Positions 1 to 10,047 of a stretch of DNA of 26,638 nucleotides are shown here, one piece after another. Within the stretch, counting starts at the first letter, position 1. Each line of letters opens with the position of its first letter. Where the stretch lies: the NCBI GenBank assembly GCA_964574395.1, contig CAZNNL010000028.1:1-26638 (forward strand), read 5' to 3'. This DNA is from JAXGQD01 sp964574395. Its GTDB lineage: Bacteria; Bacillota; Clostridia; Saccharofermentanales; Fastidiosipilaceae. Below the pieces are notes generated by a model that had not been told where the DNA came from, did no database searches, and worked only from the letters and a program-made list of their open reading frames with translations. Made by a program: the position numbers and the translations under genes.

Positions 1-51
1 CGCAAGACTGGAACCTAAATCCAGCGTGTCTGCCAATTCCACCACGGCCGC
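1..51 (-). tRNA. tRNA-Leu (anticodon UAG), 5' half only
   Basis: On the minus strand the gene begins GCGGCCG (acceptor arm, 51 down to 45). It continues through a D-arm with GTG...CAC and the GG pair, then an anticodon stem CTGGA/TCCAG closing a 7-base loop TTTAGGT, so the anticodon is TAG and the tRNA reads CUA codons. The variable arm begins at the window edge, so the T-arm and 3' acceptor strand lie outside. Stem and loop match the class II leucine tRNA layout. Confidence 0.93.
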
Positions 52-141
52 AAGCTTGCATATTATACCCGCATTTGAAAATGTAAGTCAACTAATCGTC
101 TACATGGCTTAGACGCAGGGTGCGCGTAAATTGATTTATAC

Positions 142-262
142 GAAAAGTGTCAAAATTTGGACTACAGAAAGAAATCCGTCGTTTTTCCGCCGAAAAGTGG
201 CAGAATTTGGACTACAGAAAGAAAAATTACTGAAAATCTTTCTGTAGTCCAAATTTTGACAC
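142..262. repeat. 121-bp structured intergenic element, copy 1
   Basis: Two direct copies of a motif starting GAAAAGTG and ending GGACTACAGAAAGA begin at 142 and 192, exactly 50 bp apart. A third copy is inverted and ends at 262. The second and third copies form a hairpin: arms 197-222 and 237-262, 24 of 26 pairs matched, 14-base loop. The element fills most of the gap between ald and tRNA-Leu. A second element of the same length and geometry lies at 8334-8454. There are no flanking target duplications that I can see and no coding capacity. Confidence 0.88.
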
Positions 263-361
263 ATAACATAATTATACAAACGCAATTCAGAAAATTATAG
301 CAAACCCGAATTCAACTAAAACTCAGATTGCATCACTTCAACAAACTATCAAGATCAAACT

Positions 362-1483
362 TCAAATCATAAAGTGACTTGACACATCCGCCAATGGCAG
401 GTGAAACGCTTCTGCTACCCCTTCGTGGAAAACATGTCCCGCATAAGTGTTTAGTCCATGCCTCAGAGGTTCGTCGAACATTAAAGCTTGTTCGATGCCA
501 AACATGGCGACTTTGCGGATGTATGGCAAAGTGGCACCAGTCAACGCCAATGTTGAGGTGCGCGGCACGGCACCTGGGATATTTGCGACGGAGTAATGGA
601 CAACATCATGCTTGATAAAGTAGGGGTCCGCGTGTGTTGTAACATGGTCCATGGTTTCTATACAGCCGCCTTGGTCTATGGCGACGTCGACAATGACAGA
701 ACCCTTTTTCATGCTCTTTACCATGGCTTTTGTGACTACGTTGGGGGCTTTTGCGCCTGGTATCAAAACTGCGCCAATTAGAAGATCGCAGGTTTTGACT
801 TGGTCGGCGATATCGAATGGGTTGGACATCAAAGTGGCGATGCGGCCGCCTGAATAAAGGTCTACTTCTTTGAGACGTTTAACATTAACATCTGCTATTG
901 TGACATGTGCTCCCAAACCGGCTGCGAGGCGAGCAGCATTTTGACCGACAACTCCAGCACCAATTACTAAGACTTCTGCGGGAAGAACACCGGGGACACC
1001 GGCTAATAGAACGCCGCTTCCGTTGTTGTGTTTTTGCAAAAGGTTAGCACCTATCTGCACCGCCATCCGACCCGCGACTTCACTCATCGGAGCGAGTAAC
1101 GGAAGGGATCCATCTTCTTCCATTACGGTTTCGTAGGCTAGGCCGCAGACTCCTCGCTCTACCAGCTCATCTGTTAAGATGCGGTTTGCTGCCAAATGAA
1201 GGTAAGTGAAGATTGTTTGACCTTCACGCATGCGCTCATACTCTTCTTCTATTGGTTCTTTAACTTTGCAAATTAAGTCTGCAGAAGACCAAACATCTTT
1301 AGCTGAAGCAACTATTTTTCCACCAGCCTTCTTGTACTCGGCGTCTTCCATGCCACAACCTGCACCTGCGTTGGTTTCAATAAGTATAGTGTGCCCATCC
1401 AGGACAAGTGTATGCACACCCGCAGGTGTAAGAGCGACACGGTTCTCACCGCTAATTAGTTCCTTGGGTAAACCTATTATCAT
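362..1483 (-). CDS. ald: Alanine dehydrogenase
   Basis: Cytosolic NAD-dependent oxidative deamination of L-alanine to pyruvate and ammonia, reversible. The 373-residue length is typical. The N terminus holds the substrate residues Arg15 (GENRVALTP), Lys75 (CKVKEP) and His96 (YLHLAA). The Rossmann motif VIGAGVVGQNAA is at about 173-184, and the catalytic Asp270 is in VDVAIDQGG. The ATG at 1483 has a GGGGGA ribosome site at suitable spacing. It lies 60 bp after lepA in the same direction, so it may be the last gene of the hisS-aspS-lepB-lepA run or have its own weak promoter. Downstream comes the structured element at 142-262. Confidence 0.96.
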   Translation of the reverse strand: MIIGLPKELISGENRVALTPAGVHTLVLDGHTILIETNAGAGCGMEDAEYKKAGGKIVASAKDVWSSADLICKVKEPIEEEYERMREGQTIFTYLHLAANRILTDELVERGVCGLAYETVMEEDGSLPLLAPMSEVAGRMAVQIGANLLQKHNNGSGVLLAGVPGVLPAEVLVIGAGVVGQNAARLAAGLGAHVTIADVNVKRLKEVDLYSGGRIATLMSNPFDIADQVKTCDLLIGAVLIPGAKAPNVVTKAMVKSMKKGSVIVDVAIDQGGCIETMDHVTTHADPYFIKHDVVHYSVANIPGAVPRTSTLALTGATLPYIRKVAMFGIEQALMFDEPLRHGLNTYAGHVFHEGVAEAFHLPLADVSSHFMI

Positions 1484-1543
1484 TATTGAATCCCCCGTTC
1501 TTTTACTTTAGTTAATTAATAGCGCTTGTTTCGCACCAAAAAA

Positions 1544-3355
<1,812 letters not shown>

Positions 3356-3398
3356 GTAGGTCCTCCATTTTTGTCGTATATTTTTCTGATCTGCCGCC

Positions 3399-4670
3399 TT
3401 ATTGGACGAATCCAATGCGATCAAAGGGAGAGCTTCTGAACCAAACTTCCCCCAAAATCGCTTCCGCAGCGACGCTTCCAAAGTATCGTGAATCTTTGCT
3501 GCTTGGGCGGTTATCACCCATCACAAAGTACTGTCCTTCAGGTATGACTATATCCAATACGCCTAAATCAGGCATGAGGGTTTGAACGTTCTCACCTAAG
3601 TATGCTTCTGGCAAAAGCACCCCATTCAAATAGACCACCCCGCCTTTTATCTCTAAATGATCTCCACTCACTGCGATAACGCGTTTCACAAGATCTTCTT
3701 GTTTTAAACTTCCGTCACTCAGCGCAGCGCCGTGCACAGTGACAATGTCACCGCGCTCAATTCCACCCCAAATTTTAGAAAGTTTTTGCACCCAAACGCG
3801 GTCGTGATGCTGTAAAGTTGGATCCATCGAAATGCCGACAACCTCATTGCGTTGCACCACAAATCCGGTGATTAAGAGACCAATCACGAGTGCGAGGAGA
3901 ATGTATTTACTCCAATCTAAAATCTCGTAAACAAGGCTTTGGCGTTCTTGTGTTGGCTTGCTTGAGTCTACAACTGTAGTAATGTCTTCTGCTGGCTTGT
4001 TGGTTTCATCAACTGCAGGAGTATTTTCCGTCTCTACTTCGGTTTTAGTTACTGGGGTTTCTTTCAGGTGTTTATGTTTGAGGGCTGGTCTTTTGCCAAG
4101 ATGTGTTTGCATCAACCACTCAACTTCCGCATTAAAATCGACATGATCTCCGGCGACTTCAGCGCGGAGCATGGCGTTCACGTTTTCTTCTTCTGCCAGA
4201 AACGCGTTGACCTCACTGGTTTTTAATTCCTCGTCTGCACCTGGTACCTCACCATCTACAAGACGGTCTATGCCTTCATCTGTAGTCAACAATTCGTCCT
4301 TCTGGTTTTGGTGCGGTGTCGAGGTTTGGTCTTCAAGTAAATTCTTATGTTTTAGAGCTGGGCGTTTGCCAAGGTGGGTCTGCATGAGCCATTCGACTTC
4401 AGCATTTTTATCCACATCACCCCCCGCAAGTTCAGCAGCGAGTTGAGCGTGTAGATTCTCTTCTTCGGCAAGTGTCAAATGTGCGGCATCTAATTCCGCT
4501 TCATGTCCAGCTAAATCCGCATTGGTTTCTGGCAAGCTCGGTAATGCACTTTGTTCATCTTCTGCGCGCGCTGCCGCGGGCATGCTCCAGCGAGGCACGT
4601 CGAGAAAGTTTCTGCCTTGCTCTCTGGATTGGTCATTATTTTTATTTTGTCTGCCTCTGTTACGTTTCAA
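3399..4670 (-). CDS. lepB: Signal peptidase I with a long duplicated N-terminal extension
   Basis: Membrane-bound type I signal peptidase that removes signal peptides from exported proteins. The catalytic part starts near residue 250: a membrane span at about 255-272, nucleophile Ser281 in GISMDPTL, general base Lys329 in VKRVIAVSGD, and the GDNRPSSKDSR box near 385-395. The first 250 residues are unusual: hydrophilic, acidic, and carrying two copies of a 45-residue module (67-111 and 158-202). Typical Gram-positive enzymes have only a short cytoplasmic tail. The start is TTG at 4670 with GAGG eight bases upstream. The gene lies between aspS (26 bp) and lepA (43 bp). Confidence 0.95.
   Translation of the reverse strand: MKRNRGRQNKNNDQSREQGRNFLDVPRWSMPAAARAEDEQSALPSLPETNADLAGHEAELDAAHLTLAEEENLHAQLAAELAGGDVDKNAEVEWLMQTHLGKRPALKHKNLLEDQTSTPHQNQKDELLTTDEGIDRLVDGEVPGADEELKTSEVNAFLAEEENVNAMLRAEVAGDHVDFNAEVEWLMQTHLGKRPALKHKHLKETPVTKTEVETENTPAVDETNKPAEDITTVVDSSKPTQERQSLVYEILDWSKYILLALVIGLLITGFVVQRNEVVGISMDPTLQHHDRVWVQKLSKIWGGIERGDIVTVHGAALSDGSLKQEDLVKRVIAVSGDHLEIKGGVVYLNGVLLPEAYLGENVQTLMPDLGVLDIVIPEGQYFVMGDNRPSSKDSRYFGSVAAEAILGEVWFRSSPFDRIGFVQ
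4065..4199 (-). repeat. Second copy of the 45-residue module inside lepB
   Basis: Encodes residues 158-202 of the signal peptidase. It starts LAEEEN, contains the segment EVEWLMQTHLGKRPALKHK and ends HL. It matches residues 67-111 closely in protein, but many third codon positions differ, so the duplication is old and the protein sequence is under selection. The function is unknown. Confidence 0.9.
4338..4472 (-). repeat. First copy of the 45-residue module inside lepB
   Basis: Encodes residues 67-111 of the signal peptidase, again starting LAEEEN and carrying EVEWLMQTHLGKRPALKHK, here ending NL. The two modules are offset by 91 residues and separated by an acidic linker. No domain family is recognised. 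Confidence 0.9.
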
Positions 4671-4696
4671 AGTAGTAACCTCATGTATTTCATCTC

Positions 4697-6475
4697 TTAT
4701 TCGGTATCTGCAACGAGGCTAAGTTTTAGTTCGTCTAGCTGCTTTTGACTCACTGTTCCCGGAGCTTCTGTCATCAAATCGGCGGAGGTCTGGACTTTAG
4801 GGAAAGCAATAACTTCGCGAATATTGTCAGCACCTGTCATAAGCATAACAAATCTATCAAGGCCAAGTGCACACCCACCATGCGGGGGAACGCCGTATTT
4901 AAATGCTTCTAGCAAAAAGCCGAAATTTTCCCAGGCCGACTCCTCACTAAAGCCCAAAAGGCTAAACATGCGTTTTTGTAAGTTTTGGTCGTGGATTCTG
5001 ATTGATCCGCCACCAAGTTCGGTGCCATTCATAACAATGTCATACGCTTTGGCACGAACTTCTGCAGGTTTGCTATCGAGTAAGTCGATGTCTTCATCCA
5101 TGGGCGAAGTGAAGGGGTGGTGTTTTGCCACCAGACGCACGTCTTCTTCGCTGTACTCGAATAATGGAAATTCGGTTACCCACAGTAATTTGAAATCCCC
5201 TTCTTGGAGCAGGGAAAGTCGTTTCGCTACTTCACAGCGCAATTGTCCAAGGGCAATCTGTACCGTTTCAGTTTTATCCGCAGCCATGAGTATAAGGTCG
5301 CCGGCTTCGGCGCCGATTGATTTTGCCAAAATATTTATTTCCTCAGTAGTAAAAAATTTCAGCACAGAACCGCGGGGTGTGTCGCCTGGAACAAGCCATG
5401 GCAGGCCTTTAAGGCGATAGGTTTGGACAAAAGTCTGAAGACTATCGATTTCTTTTCGCGTCATGGATCCGCCACCAGGCACAACAATACATTGCACCGA
5501 GCCACCGTCGGCGAGCGCATTTTTGAATACGACGAATTCATTGTCTTTGACCTGTTCGGATAAGTCTTGTAGTTCCATGGCAAAACGCAGATCCGGTTTA
5601 TCAGAACCGAAACGACGCATCGCTTCTTCGTAAGGCATACGCAATAAGGGCAGGCTTAAGTTAATGTTGAACAGCTCTTTCAGTACCCGTGCCATGTAAC
5701 CTTCTACAACTGTCATCACATCATTTTCATTGACAAAAGCCATTTCCAAGTCGACTTGTGTAAACTCCGGTTGGCGGTCTGCTCTGAGATCTTCGTCACG
5801 GAAACAACGGGCGATTTGAATATAACGGTCATAGCCCGAGAGCATCAAGAGTTGTTTATAGAGTTGTGGGGATTGTGGCAAAGCGAAAAAATGCCCCGGC
5901 TTCACACGGCTAGGAATAAGGTAGTCGCGCGCGCCTTCGGGGGTGCTTTTGCCCATCATAGGTGTCTCAACATCGATAAACCCTTGTTCATCAAAATAAT
6001 CGCGTGTCGTCTTGGTCATACGACTTCTCAGCATCAAATTGCGCTGCATTTCCGGACGACGCAGGTCAAGGTAACGATACTTTAAGCGCAAAGCCTCATT
6101 CGCCTCCACCCCGTCCTCGATATAAAACGGCGGCGTCGCAGACTCAGATAGGACACGCAGCTCGCTGACTTCTAGTTCGTATTCACCTGTAGACAGTTCC
6201 TTGTTAGCGGCTTGTCTTTTGACTAGGACACCAGTTGCGGCAAGCACAAACTCAGCACGCACGCGGTTCGCTTTTTCACGCGTTTCCTCGGGAGCCTGGT
6301 CGTTAATCAGCAACTGAATTTCACCTGATCTATCACGTAAATTTATAAAAACGACGCCTCCAAGATCACGTTGACGATGGCACCAACCCATCAGCGTCAG
6401 CGTCTGCCCCAACATGTCTGCCGTTATTTCAGCACAGCGGCAGCTTCTTGTTAAACCTTGAATCGATTCCGCCAT
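4697..6475 (-). CDS. aspS: Aspartyl-tRNA synthetase
   Basis: Class IIb aminoacyl-tRNA synthetase charging tRNA-Asp. The 592 residues match the bacterial-type enzyme. The order is an N-terminal OB-fold anticodon-binding domain (GWCHRQRDLGGVVFINLRDR), the class II motif 2 region (ARCFRDEDLRADRQPEFTQ), the bacterial GAD insertion domain and motif 3 (CALGLDRFVMLMTG). ATG 6475 follows the hisS stop by only five bases, and its AAAGGA ribosome site lies inside the end of hisS, so the two are translationally linked. Whether it also charges tRNA-Asn cannot be told from this sequence. Confidence 0.97.
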   Translation of the reverse strand: MAESIQGLTRSCRCAEITADMLGQTLTLMGWCHRQRDLGGVVFINLRDRSGEIQLLINDQAPEETREKANRVRAEFVLAATGVLVKRQAANKELSTGEYELEVSELRVLSESATPPFYIEDGVEANEALRLKYRYLDLRRPEMQRNLMLRSRMTKTTRDYFDEQGFIDVETPMMGKSTPEGARDYLIPSRVKPGHFFALPQSPQLYKQLLMLSGYDRYIQIARCFRDEDLRADRQPEFTQVDLEMAFVNENDVMTVVEGYMARVLKELFNINLSLPLLRMPYEEAMRRFGSDKPDLRFAMELQDLSEQVKDNEFVVFKNALADGGSVQCIVVPGGGSMTRKEIDSLQTFVQTYRLKGLPWLVPGDTPRGSVLKFFTTEEINILAKSIGAEAGDLILMAADKTETVQIALGQLRCEVAKRLSLLQEGDFKLLWVTEFPLFEYSEEDVRLVAKHHPFTSPMDEDIDLLDSKPAEVRAKAYDIVMNGTELGGGSIRIHDQNLQKRMFSLLGFSEESAWENFGFLLEAFKYGVPPHGGCALGLDRFVMLMTGADNIREVIAFPKVQTSADLMTEAPGTVSQKQLDELKLSLVADTE

Positions 6476-6480
6476 AATAA

Positions 6481-7746
6481 TTATCCTTTCATGAGAGCAG
6501 CGTAAAGTAGTTCAAGATTCTTGAACTCTAGCGTTTCTCTCTCTCCATTCGTCATATCTTTTAGTTCTGCAGTACCGCTCGTTAATTCATTCTCGCCAAG
6601 AATCATGCTATAGCGAAGACCAGATTTACCTGCATACTTCATCTGTCCTTTGACGCCTCTCCCACAGAGTTCTGTTTCAACTAGTACACCCCTCTGGCGT
6701 AATTGATAAGCCAGTTTTCGCGCAACGCGTCCCGCTTCTTCGCCCATCGAACCGATGAAAATACTGCTGCGTTGGGGTAATTCTATGCTCACACCCTGGG
6801 CATTCATCTCTAAAAGCAAACGTTCTTCACCCATGGCAAAACCACAAGCTGGCACCGCCGGCCCCCCTAAAGCTTCAACCAATTTATCGTAACGTCCGCC
6901 CCCACAAATCGTACCCTGCGTTCCCACATGGTCGGAGACATATTCAAAAACCGTACGCGTATAGTAGTCTAGTCCGCGTACTAAACGCGGTTCAACACGA
7001 TAGCTTAAATCCAAGGCATCGAGTTCTTTTTGTAGCCCTTCAAAGTGCTGTTTACAATCGTCATCTAGGAAGTCTAGGAGTACGGGCGCGTTTTTTGCCA
7101 AAGACTTACAATGCTCAACCTTACAGTCCAAAATACGTAGTGGGTTTGTTTCAAAGCGCTTTTGACAGTCTTCGCAAAGTGTTGAAAGATGCGGTCTAAA
7201 GTAGTCTTTCAGCGCATCATGGTAAACCTTGCGACAGTCGGGACAGCCTATTGAATTAATGTTGAGGTGTGTCTCTTTTAGCCCGATTTTGTCGAAGAAA
7301 ATCTGCAGCATAGCAATAATTTCCGCATCAATCTCAGGACCTTCCGCGCCGAAACTTTCCAGACCTAGCTGATGAAATTCACGGTAGCGACCTTCTTGAA
7401 CATTTTCATAACGAAACATATTGAGCATGTAGTAAAGCTTGACGGGATAAGTGAGTGAACTCATGCCGCGCTGCACGAAACTACGCACAACGCCAGCCGT
7501 ACCTTCCGGTCTGAGCGTAATACTGCGCCCACCCTTGTCATTAAAGGTGTACATTTCTTTTTGAACGATATCGGTTGCGTCGCCAACACCGCGCTGAAAG
7601 ACTTCAGTATTTTCAAACGTTGGGATGCGGATTTCCCCATATGCAAAAAGCTCTGCTACTTCGCTAAACACACGTTCTATCGCAAGCCACTGGCTTGACT
7701 CCGGTGGCAGTATATCTCTTGTACCTTTCGGTGCCGTAAAATTCAT
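6481..7746 (-). CDS. hisS: Histidyl-tRNA synthetase
   Basis: Class II synthetase charging tRNA-His. At 421 residues it has usual length. It has the N-terminal APKGTRDILP signature, motif 2 (MFRYENVQEGRYREFHQLG), the histidine-specific motifs RGLDYYTRTVFE and CGGGRYDKL, motif 3 (ACGFAMGEERLLL) and the C-terminal anticodon-binding domain. It heads the hisS-aspS-lepB-lepA block. No strong Shine-Dalgarno precedes ATG 7746. I looked for a T-box leader, common before hisS-aspS in Bacillota, and found none in the roughly 95-base leader after the putative promoter. Confidence 0.97.
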   Translation of the reverse strand: MNFTAPKGTRDILPPESSQWLAIERVFSEVAELFAYGEIRIPTFENTEVFQRGVGDATDIVQKEMYTFNDKGGRSITLRPEGTAGVVRSFVQRGMSSLTYPVKLYYMLNMFRYENVQEGRYREFHQLGLESFGAEGPEIDAEIIAMLQIFFDKIGLKETHLNINSIGCPDCRKVYHDALKDYFRPHLSTLCEDCQKRFETNPLRILDCKVEHCKSLAKNAPVLLDFLDDDCKQHFEGLQKELDALDLSYRVEPRLVRGLDYYTRTVFEYVSDHVGTQGTICGGGRYDKLVEALGGPAVPACGFAMGEERLLLEMNAQGVSIELPQRSSIFIGSMGEEAGRVARKLAYQLRQRGVLVETELCGRGVKGQMKYAGKSGLRYSMILGENELTSGTAELKDMTNGERETLEFKNLELLYAALMKG

Positions 7747-7840
7747 ATTTTTTTGGCGCTTTGCTCTGGTGTTACGCGCCCTCTCCTTCGATTATGTAAT
7801 TCGAAAATTTTCGGTGTTTTTTCGTTGATTTAGTCGATAA

Positions 7841-7849
7841 ATTATAGCA
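7841..7849 (-). promoter_or_regulatory. Extended -10 promoter for the hisS-aspS block
   Basis: On the minus strand the sequence reads TGC TATAAT, a perfect -10 hexamer preceded by the TGN extension. A -35 match is poor (TGTCAG at 7865-7870, spacing 18), as is usual for extended -10 promoters. Transcription would start near 7834 and leave a leader of about 90 bases before hisS. Confidence 0.6.
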
Positions 7850-7927
7850 TATCCGCCCTCGCTTCTGACACTAGGCGGGGCAGGGGACAGAAACCCTAGC
7901 TTTTCACGGAACGGTGGGGTGCCGGTG

Positions 7928-8205
7928 GCTGTTAGCTAGCAAAAGTGGTCAGAAATTGCGGTGGAGTCGGATTTTCTCGGTTTTCCCCTGGATTTAGCGG
8001 AGATTCTGACCAACCTAGCGCTGTTAGTTGGCCGTAAGTGGTCAAAAATTGCGACAAATCCAAATCCGCTACGAATTCCCCTAGATTTATCGGAGATTTT
8101 GACCACCCCATGGCTGTTAGCTGGCAAAAGTGGTCAAAAATTGCGGCAAATCCAAACGTCCTCCGATTCCCCCCTGGATTTAGCGGAGATTTTGACCACC
8201 CATTT
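7928..8205. repeat. Three tandem 92/93-bp repeats with internal palindrome
   Basis: Units begin with GCTGTTAG at 7928, 8020 and 8113. Each carries GTGGTCAAAAATTGCG (first unit with one change) near its left end and GGAGATTTTGACCAC near its right end, so each unit folds back on itself. The middle of each unit contains a CCCCTGGATTTAGCGG-like block. Reading frames through the array are low-complexity echoes of the repeat and show no gene-like features. It lies in the gap between rsmE and hisS. Confidence 0.88.
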
Positions 8206-8213
8206 TTAGGGCT

Positions 8214-8241
8214 CGCGAACAAACCACCAAAACTGTTCGCG
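8214..8241. other. Small perfect hairpin in the rsmE-hisS gap
   Basis: CGCGAAC at 8214-8220 pairs perfectly with GTTCGCG at 8235-8241 across a 14-base loop. There is no U-run on either side, so it is not a standard terminator. It sits between the 92/93-bp array and the second 121-bp element. The rest of 8242-8333 shows nothing I recognise. Confidence 0.5.
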
Positions 8242-8333
8242 TGGGACGGACAGTTCCAAGGCAAACGCTCTGCCTTCACAGATTTTCACGCCATTGACCG
8301 AAGTTCGGAACACATTTGCCGCGGCCTCTCGAA

Positions 8334-8454
8334 GAAAAGTGGCAAAATATGGACTACAGAAAGAATTAACCTGTTTTTCACACGAAAAGTGACAGAATTT
8401 GGACTACAGAAAGATTTCTCGAACAAATTCCTTCTGTTGTCCAAATTTTGACAC
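8334..8454. repeat. 121-bp structured intergenic element, copy 2
   Basis: Same plan as the element at 142-262. Direct motif copies start at 8334 and 8384 (again 50 bp apart) and an inverted copy ends at 8454. Hairpin arms are 8389-8414 and 8429-8454 with 22 of 26 pairs and again a 14-base loop. The three motif copies are conserved, while the spacer and loop bases are largely different from copy 1. It starts 38 bp beyond the rsmE stop codon, in the same orientation relative to the preceding gene as copy 1. Confidence 0.88.
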
Positions 8455-8491
8455 CTAAGATACTATAACTGAACCCCTACAGCACCCAAAC

Positions 8492-9280
8492 CTACATCCG
8501 CCCTGGCAAAAGCGCATTCAGCATGGCGAGGACGGCGGGACCAGCTGTTTCAGTGCGCAAGATGCGTGAGCCAAGGCTGACAGCAGTAACGCCAGTTTCA
8601 ACAGCAGCATCAACCTCTGATTTTGCGAAACCGCCCTCAGGCCCAATCAAAACATGAATCACACGGATATCAGACAAAGATTCCAAAACACCAACAATAA
8701 AAGACACCAAATTCGGCTCTAAAGCTTCTTCCCAAGCGATAAGCGCAAGCCCGTTGCCACGAGCCAAATCAGATGCTATCTCCACCAAGGCTGAGGCCAA
8801 AGTGCAGGTCATGCCAATTTCTGGTATTAGTCCACGGCCAGATTGTTTGGCGGCGGATTCGGAGACTTTTTGCCAACGTGATTGTTTAGCGCGTGCTGCT
8901 TTGTCGTCCAACTTGATCAAAGAACGTTCAGTCCTCACGGGCACAATACGATGCACCCCCAGCTCAACCGACTTCTCGATTATTTCTTCAAACTTAGAGC
9001 CTTTGGGCAAGCCCTGCCACAAAACAACTTGTGGCGAAGTTTCGCCTGGGTTAGCCTGGGCATGCAGATAGCGCAGCCTCAAACCATCGGTTCCAGAACC
9101 TAAGACCTCACAATAATGATCTTGCCCATCGCCCTTGCAGAGCACGATGTGTTCACCAGCTTGGAGTCGCAAAACCTTGCTCGCATGATGCGCATTTTCA
9201 CCACTAATTTGAAACGCAGAACCCGCAGTAAGCGTGCTGTCAATCTCATTATCCGAAATAAAAAATCGTGGCTTACTCAC
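8492..9280 (-). CDS. rsmE: 16S rRNA (uracil-1498-N3)-methyltransferase
   Basis: SPOUT-class methyltransferase that methylates U1498 of 16S rRNA using S-adenosylmethionine. It shows an N-terminal PUA-like domain, then QGLPKGSKFEEIIEKSVELGV, the SAM-binding knot GPEGGFAKSEVD and the C-terminal LGSRILRTETAGPAVLAML. I choose GTG 9280 because the family begins close to PRFF and because the start overlaps the ispD stop (GTGAGTAA), implying coupling. An upstream TTG at 9313 would only add residues encoded inside ispD. With this start it has 262 residues, close to normal length. Confidence 0.94.
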   Translation of the reverse strand: MSKPRFFISDNEIDSTLTAGSAFQISGENAHHASKVLRLQAGEHIVLCKGDGQDHYCEVLGSGTDGLRLRYLHAQANPGETSPQVVLWQGLPKGSKFEEIIEKSVELGVHRIVPVRTERSLIKLDDKAARAKQSRWQKVSESAAKQSGRGLIPEIGMTCTLASALVEIASDLARGNGLALIAWEEALEPNLVSFIVGVLESLSDIRVIHVLIGPEGGFAKSEVDAAVETGVTAVSLGSRILRTETAGPAVLAMLNALLPGRM

Positions 9281-10001
9281 TTTGCTGCCTACTTTGCAGA
9301 TATGCCTGCGCAATCACTAAGTCTTCAGCTGTAGTCAGTTTTATGTTTTGATACGAACCTTCAACGACAGCAACATCTTCGCCCAGCGCTTCCATAACCG
9401 AGGCGTCGTCCGTCGCAAGCAGACCGTTTTTCTCAGCACTTTGATAGGCGTTAATAATACTGGCAAAACGAAAGGCCTGAGGCGTCTGAATCTGCCAAAG
9501 CTCATCGCGCACCAATGTCTCATGCACAATCCCATCAGCAGAAACACGCTTTATCGTGTCTTTCACTGGAACTGCAGCTACACACGAACCTACCGCTTCT
9601 ACATGATTAATACAACGCCGGATAATATCAGCCGTTACTAAACAGCGTGCGGCATCGTGAATCAACACAATTGGGTGCTCACCGTCTTCTTCCAAAGAAA
9701 AATCTTGCATACCAGCCAGAACCTTCAAACCATTAAAGACAGATTCTTGCCTTGTTTCGCCACCGACGCAAGCGCTCAGGGCCTTACTTATCCCCCAGTT
9801 AATTTGTTGAGCATTGATCCAATCGCGTTCTTCTGCCCGACAAACAACTTGTATCGCTGCCACTTCTGGTAAGTCCTCAAAAATACTAAGAGTGCGCTGA
9901 AGTATCACTTGCCCATCAAGTTCGAGCAAAACCTTATTGACACCCGCACCCATACGTTCGCCCATACCAGCTGCGGGAATAACTACAAACACTTTACTCA
10001 T
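9273..10001 (-). CDS. ispD: 2-C-methyl-D-erythritol 4-phosphate cytidylyltransferase
   Basis: Third step of the non-mevalonate isoprenoid pathway: CTP plus MEP gives CDP-methylerythritol. The nucleotide-binding signature VIPAAGMGERMGAGVNK is at the N terminus, followed by HDAARCLV and VPVKDTIKR and the TPQAF segment. About 242 residues, normal for the family. ATG 10001 gives the family-like start MSKVFVVIPAAG. A TTG at 10007 is better spaced from the AAGGA ribosome site and would add two residues, so the exact start is open. The 3' end overlaps rsmE by eight bases. Confidence 0.95.
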   Translation of the reverse strand: MSKVFVVIPAAGMGERMGAGVNKVLLELDGQVILQRTLSIFEDLPEVAAIQVVCRAEERDWINAQQINWGISKALSACVGGETRQESVFNGLKVLAGMQDFSLEEDGEHPIVLIHDAARCLVTADIIRRCINHVEAVGSCVAAVPVKDTIKRVSADGIVHETLVRDELWQIQTPQAFRFASIINAYQSAEKNGLLATDDASVMEALGEDVAVVEGSYQNIKLTTAEDLVIAQAYLQSRQQSE

Positions 10002-10047
10002 CGGCAAAATTTTTCCTTACGCATCAATTCAAGAGCTACCAAACCTC

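Noticed and set aside
142..262. Insertion sequence end or intact transposon
   Set aside because: No transposase frame or target duplication is present; a non-autonomous element remains possible and is kept as a hypothesis.
7747..7840. T-box leader before hisS
   Set aside because: No GGUGGNACCGCG-type T-box sequence or terminator/antiterminator pair is seen on the minus strand.
7961..8451. Open frames on both strands through the repeat array
   Set aside because: They simply read the repeated units, have no ribosome site, and show no gene-like composition.
7928..8454. CRISPR array
   Set aside because: Units are 92/93 bp palindromes or mixed direct/inverted copies. There are no short identical repeats with equal-length unique spacers, and no cas genes are present.
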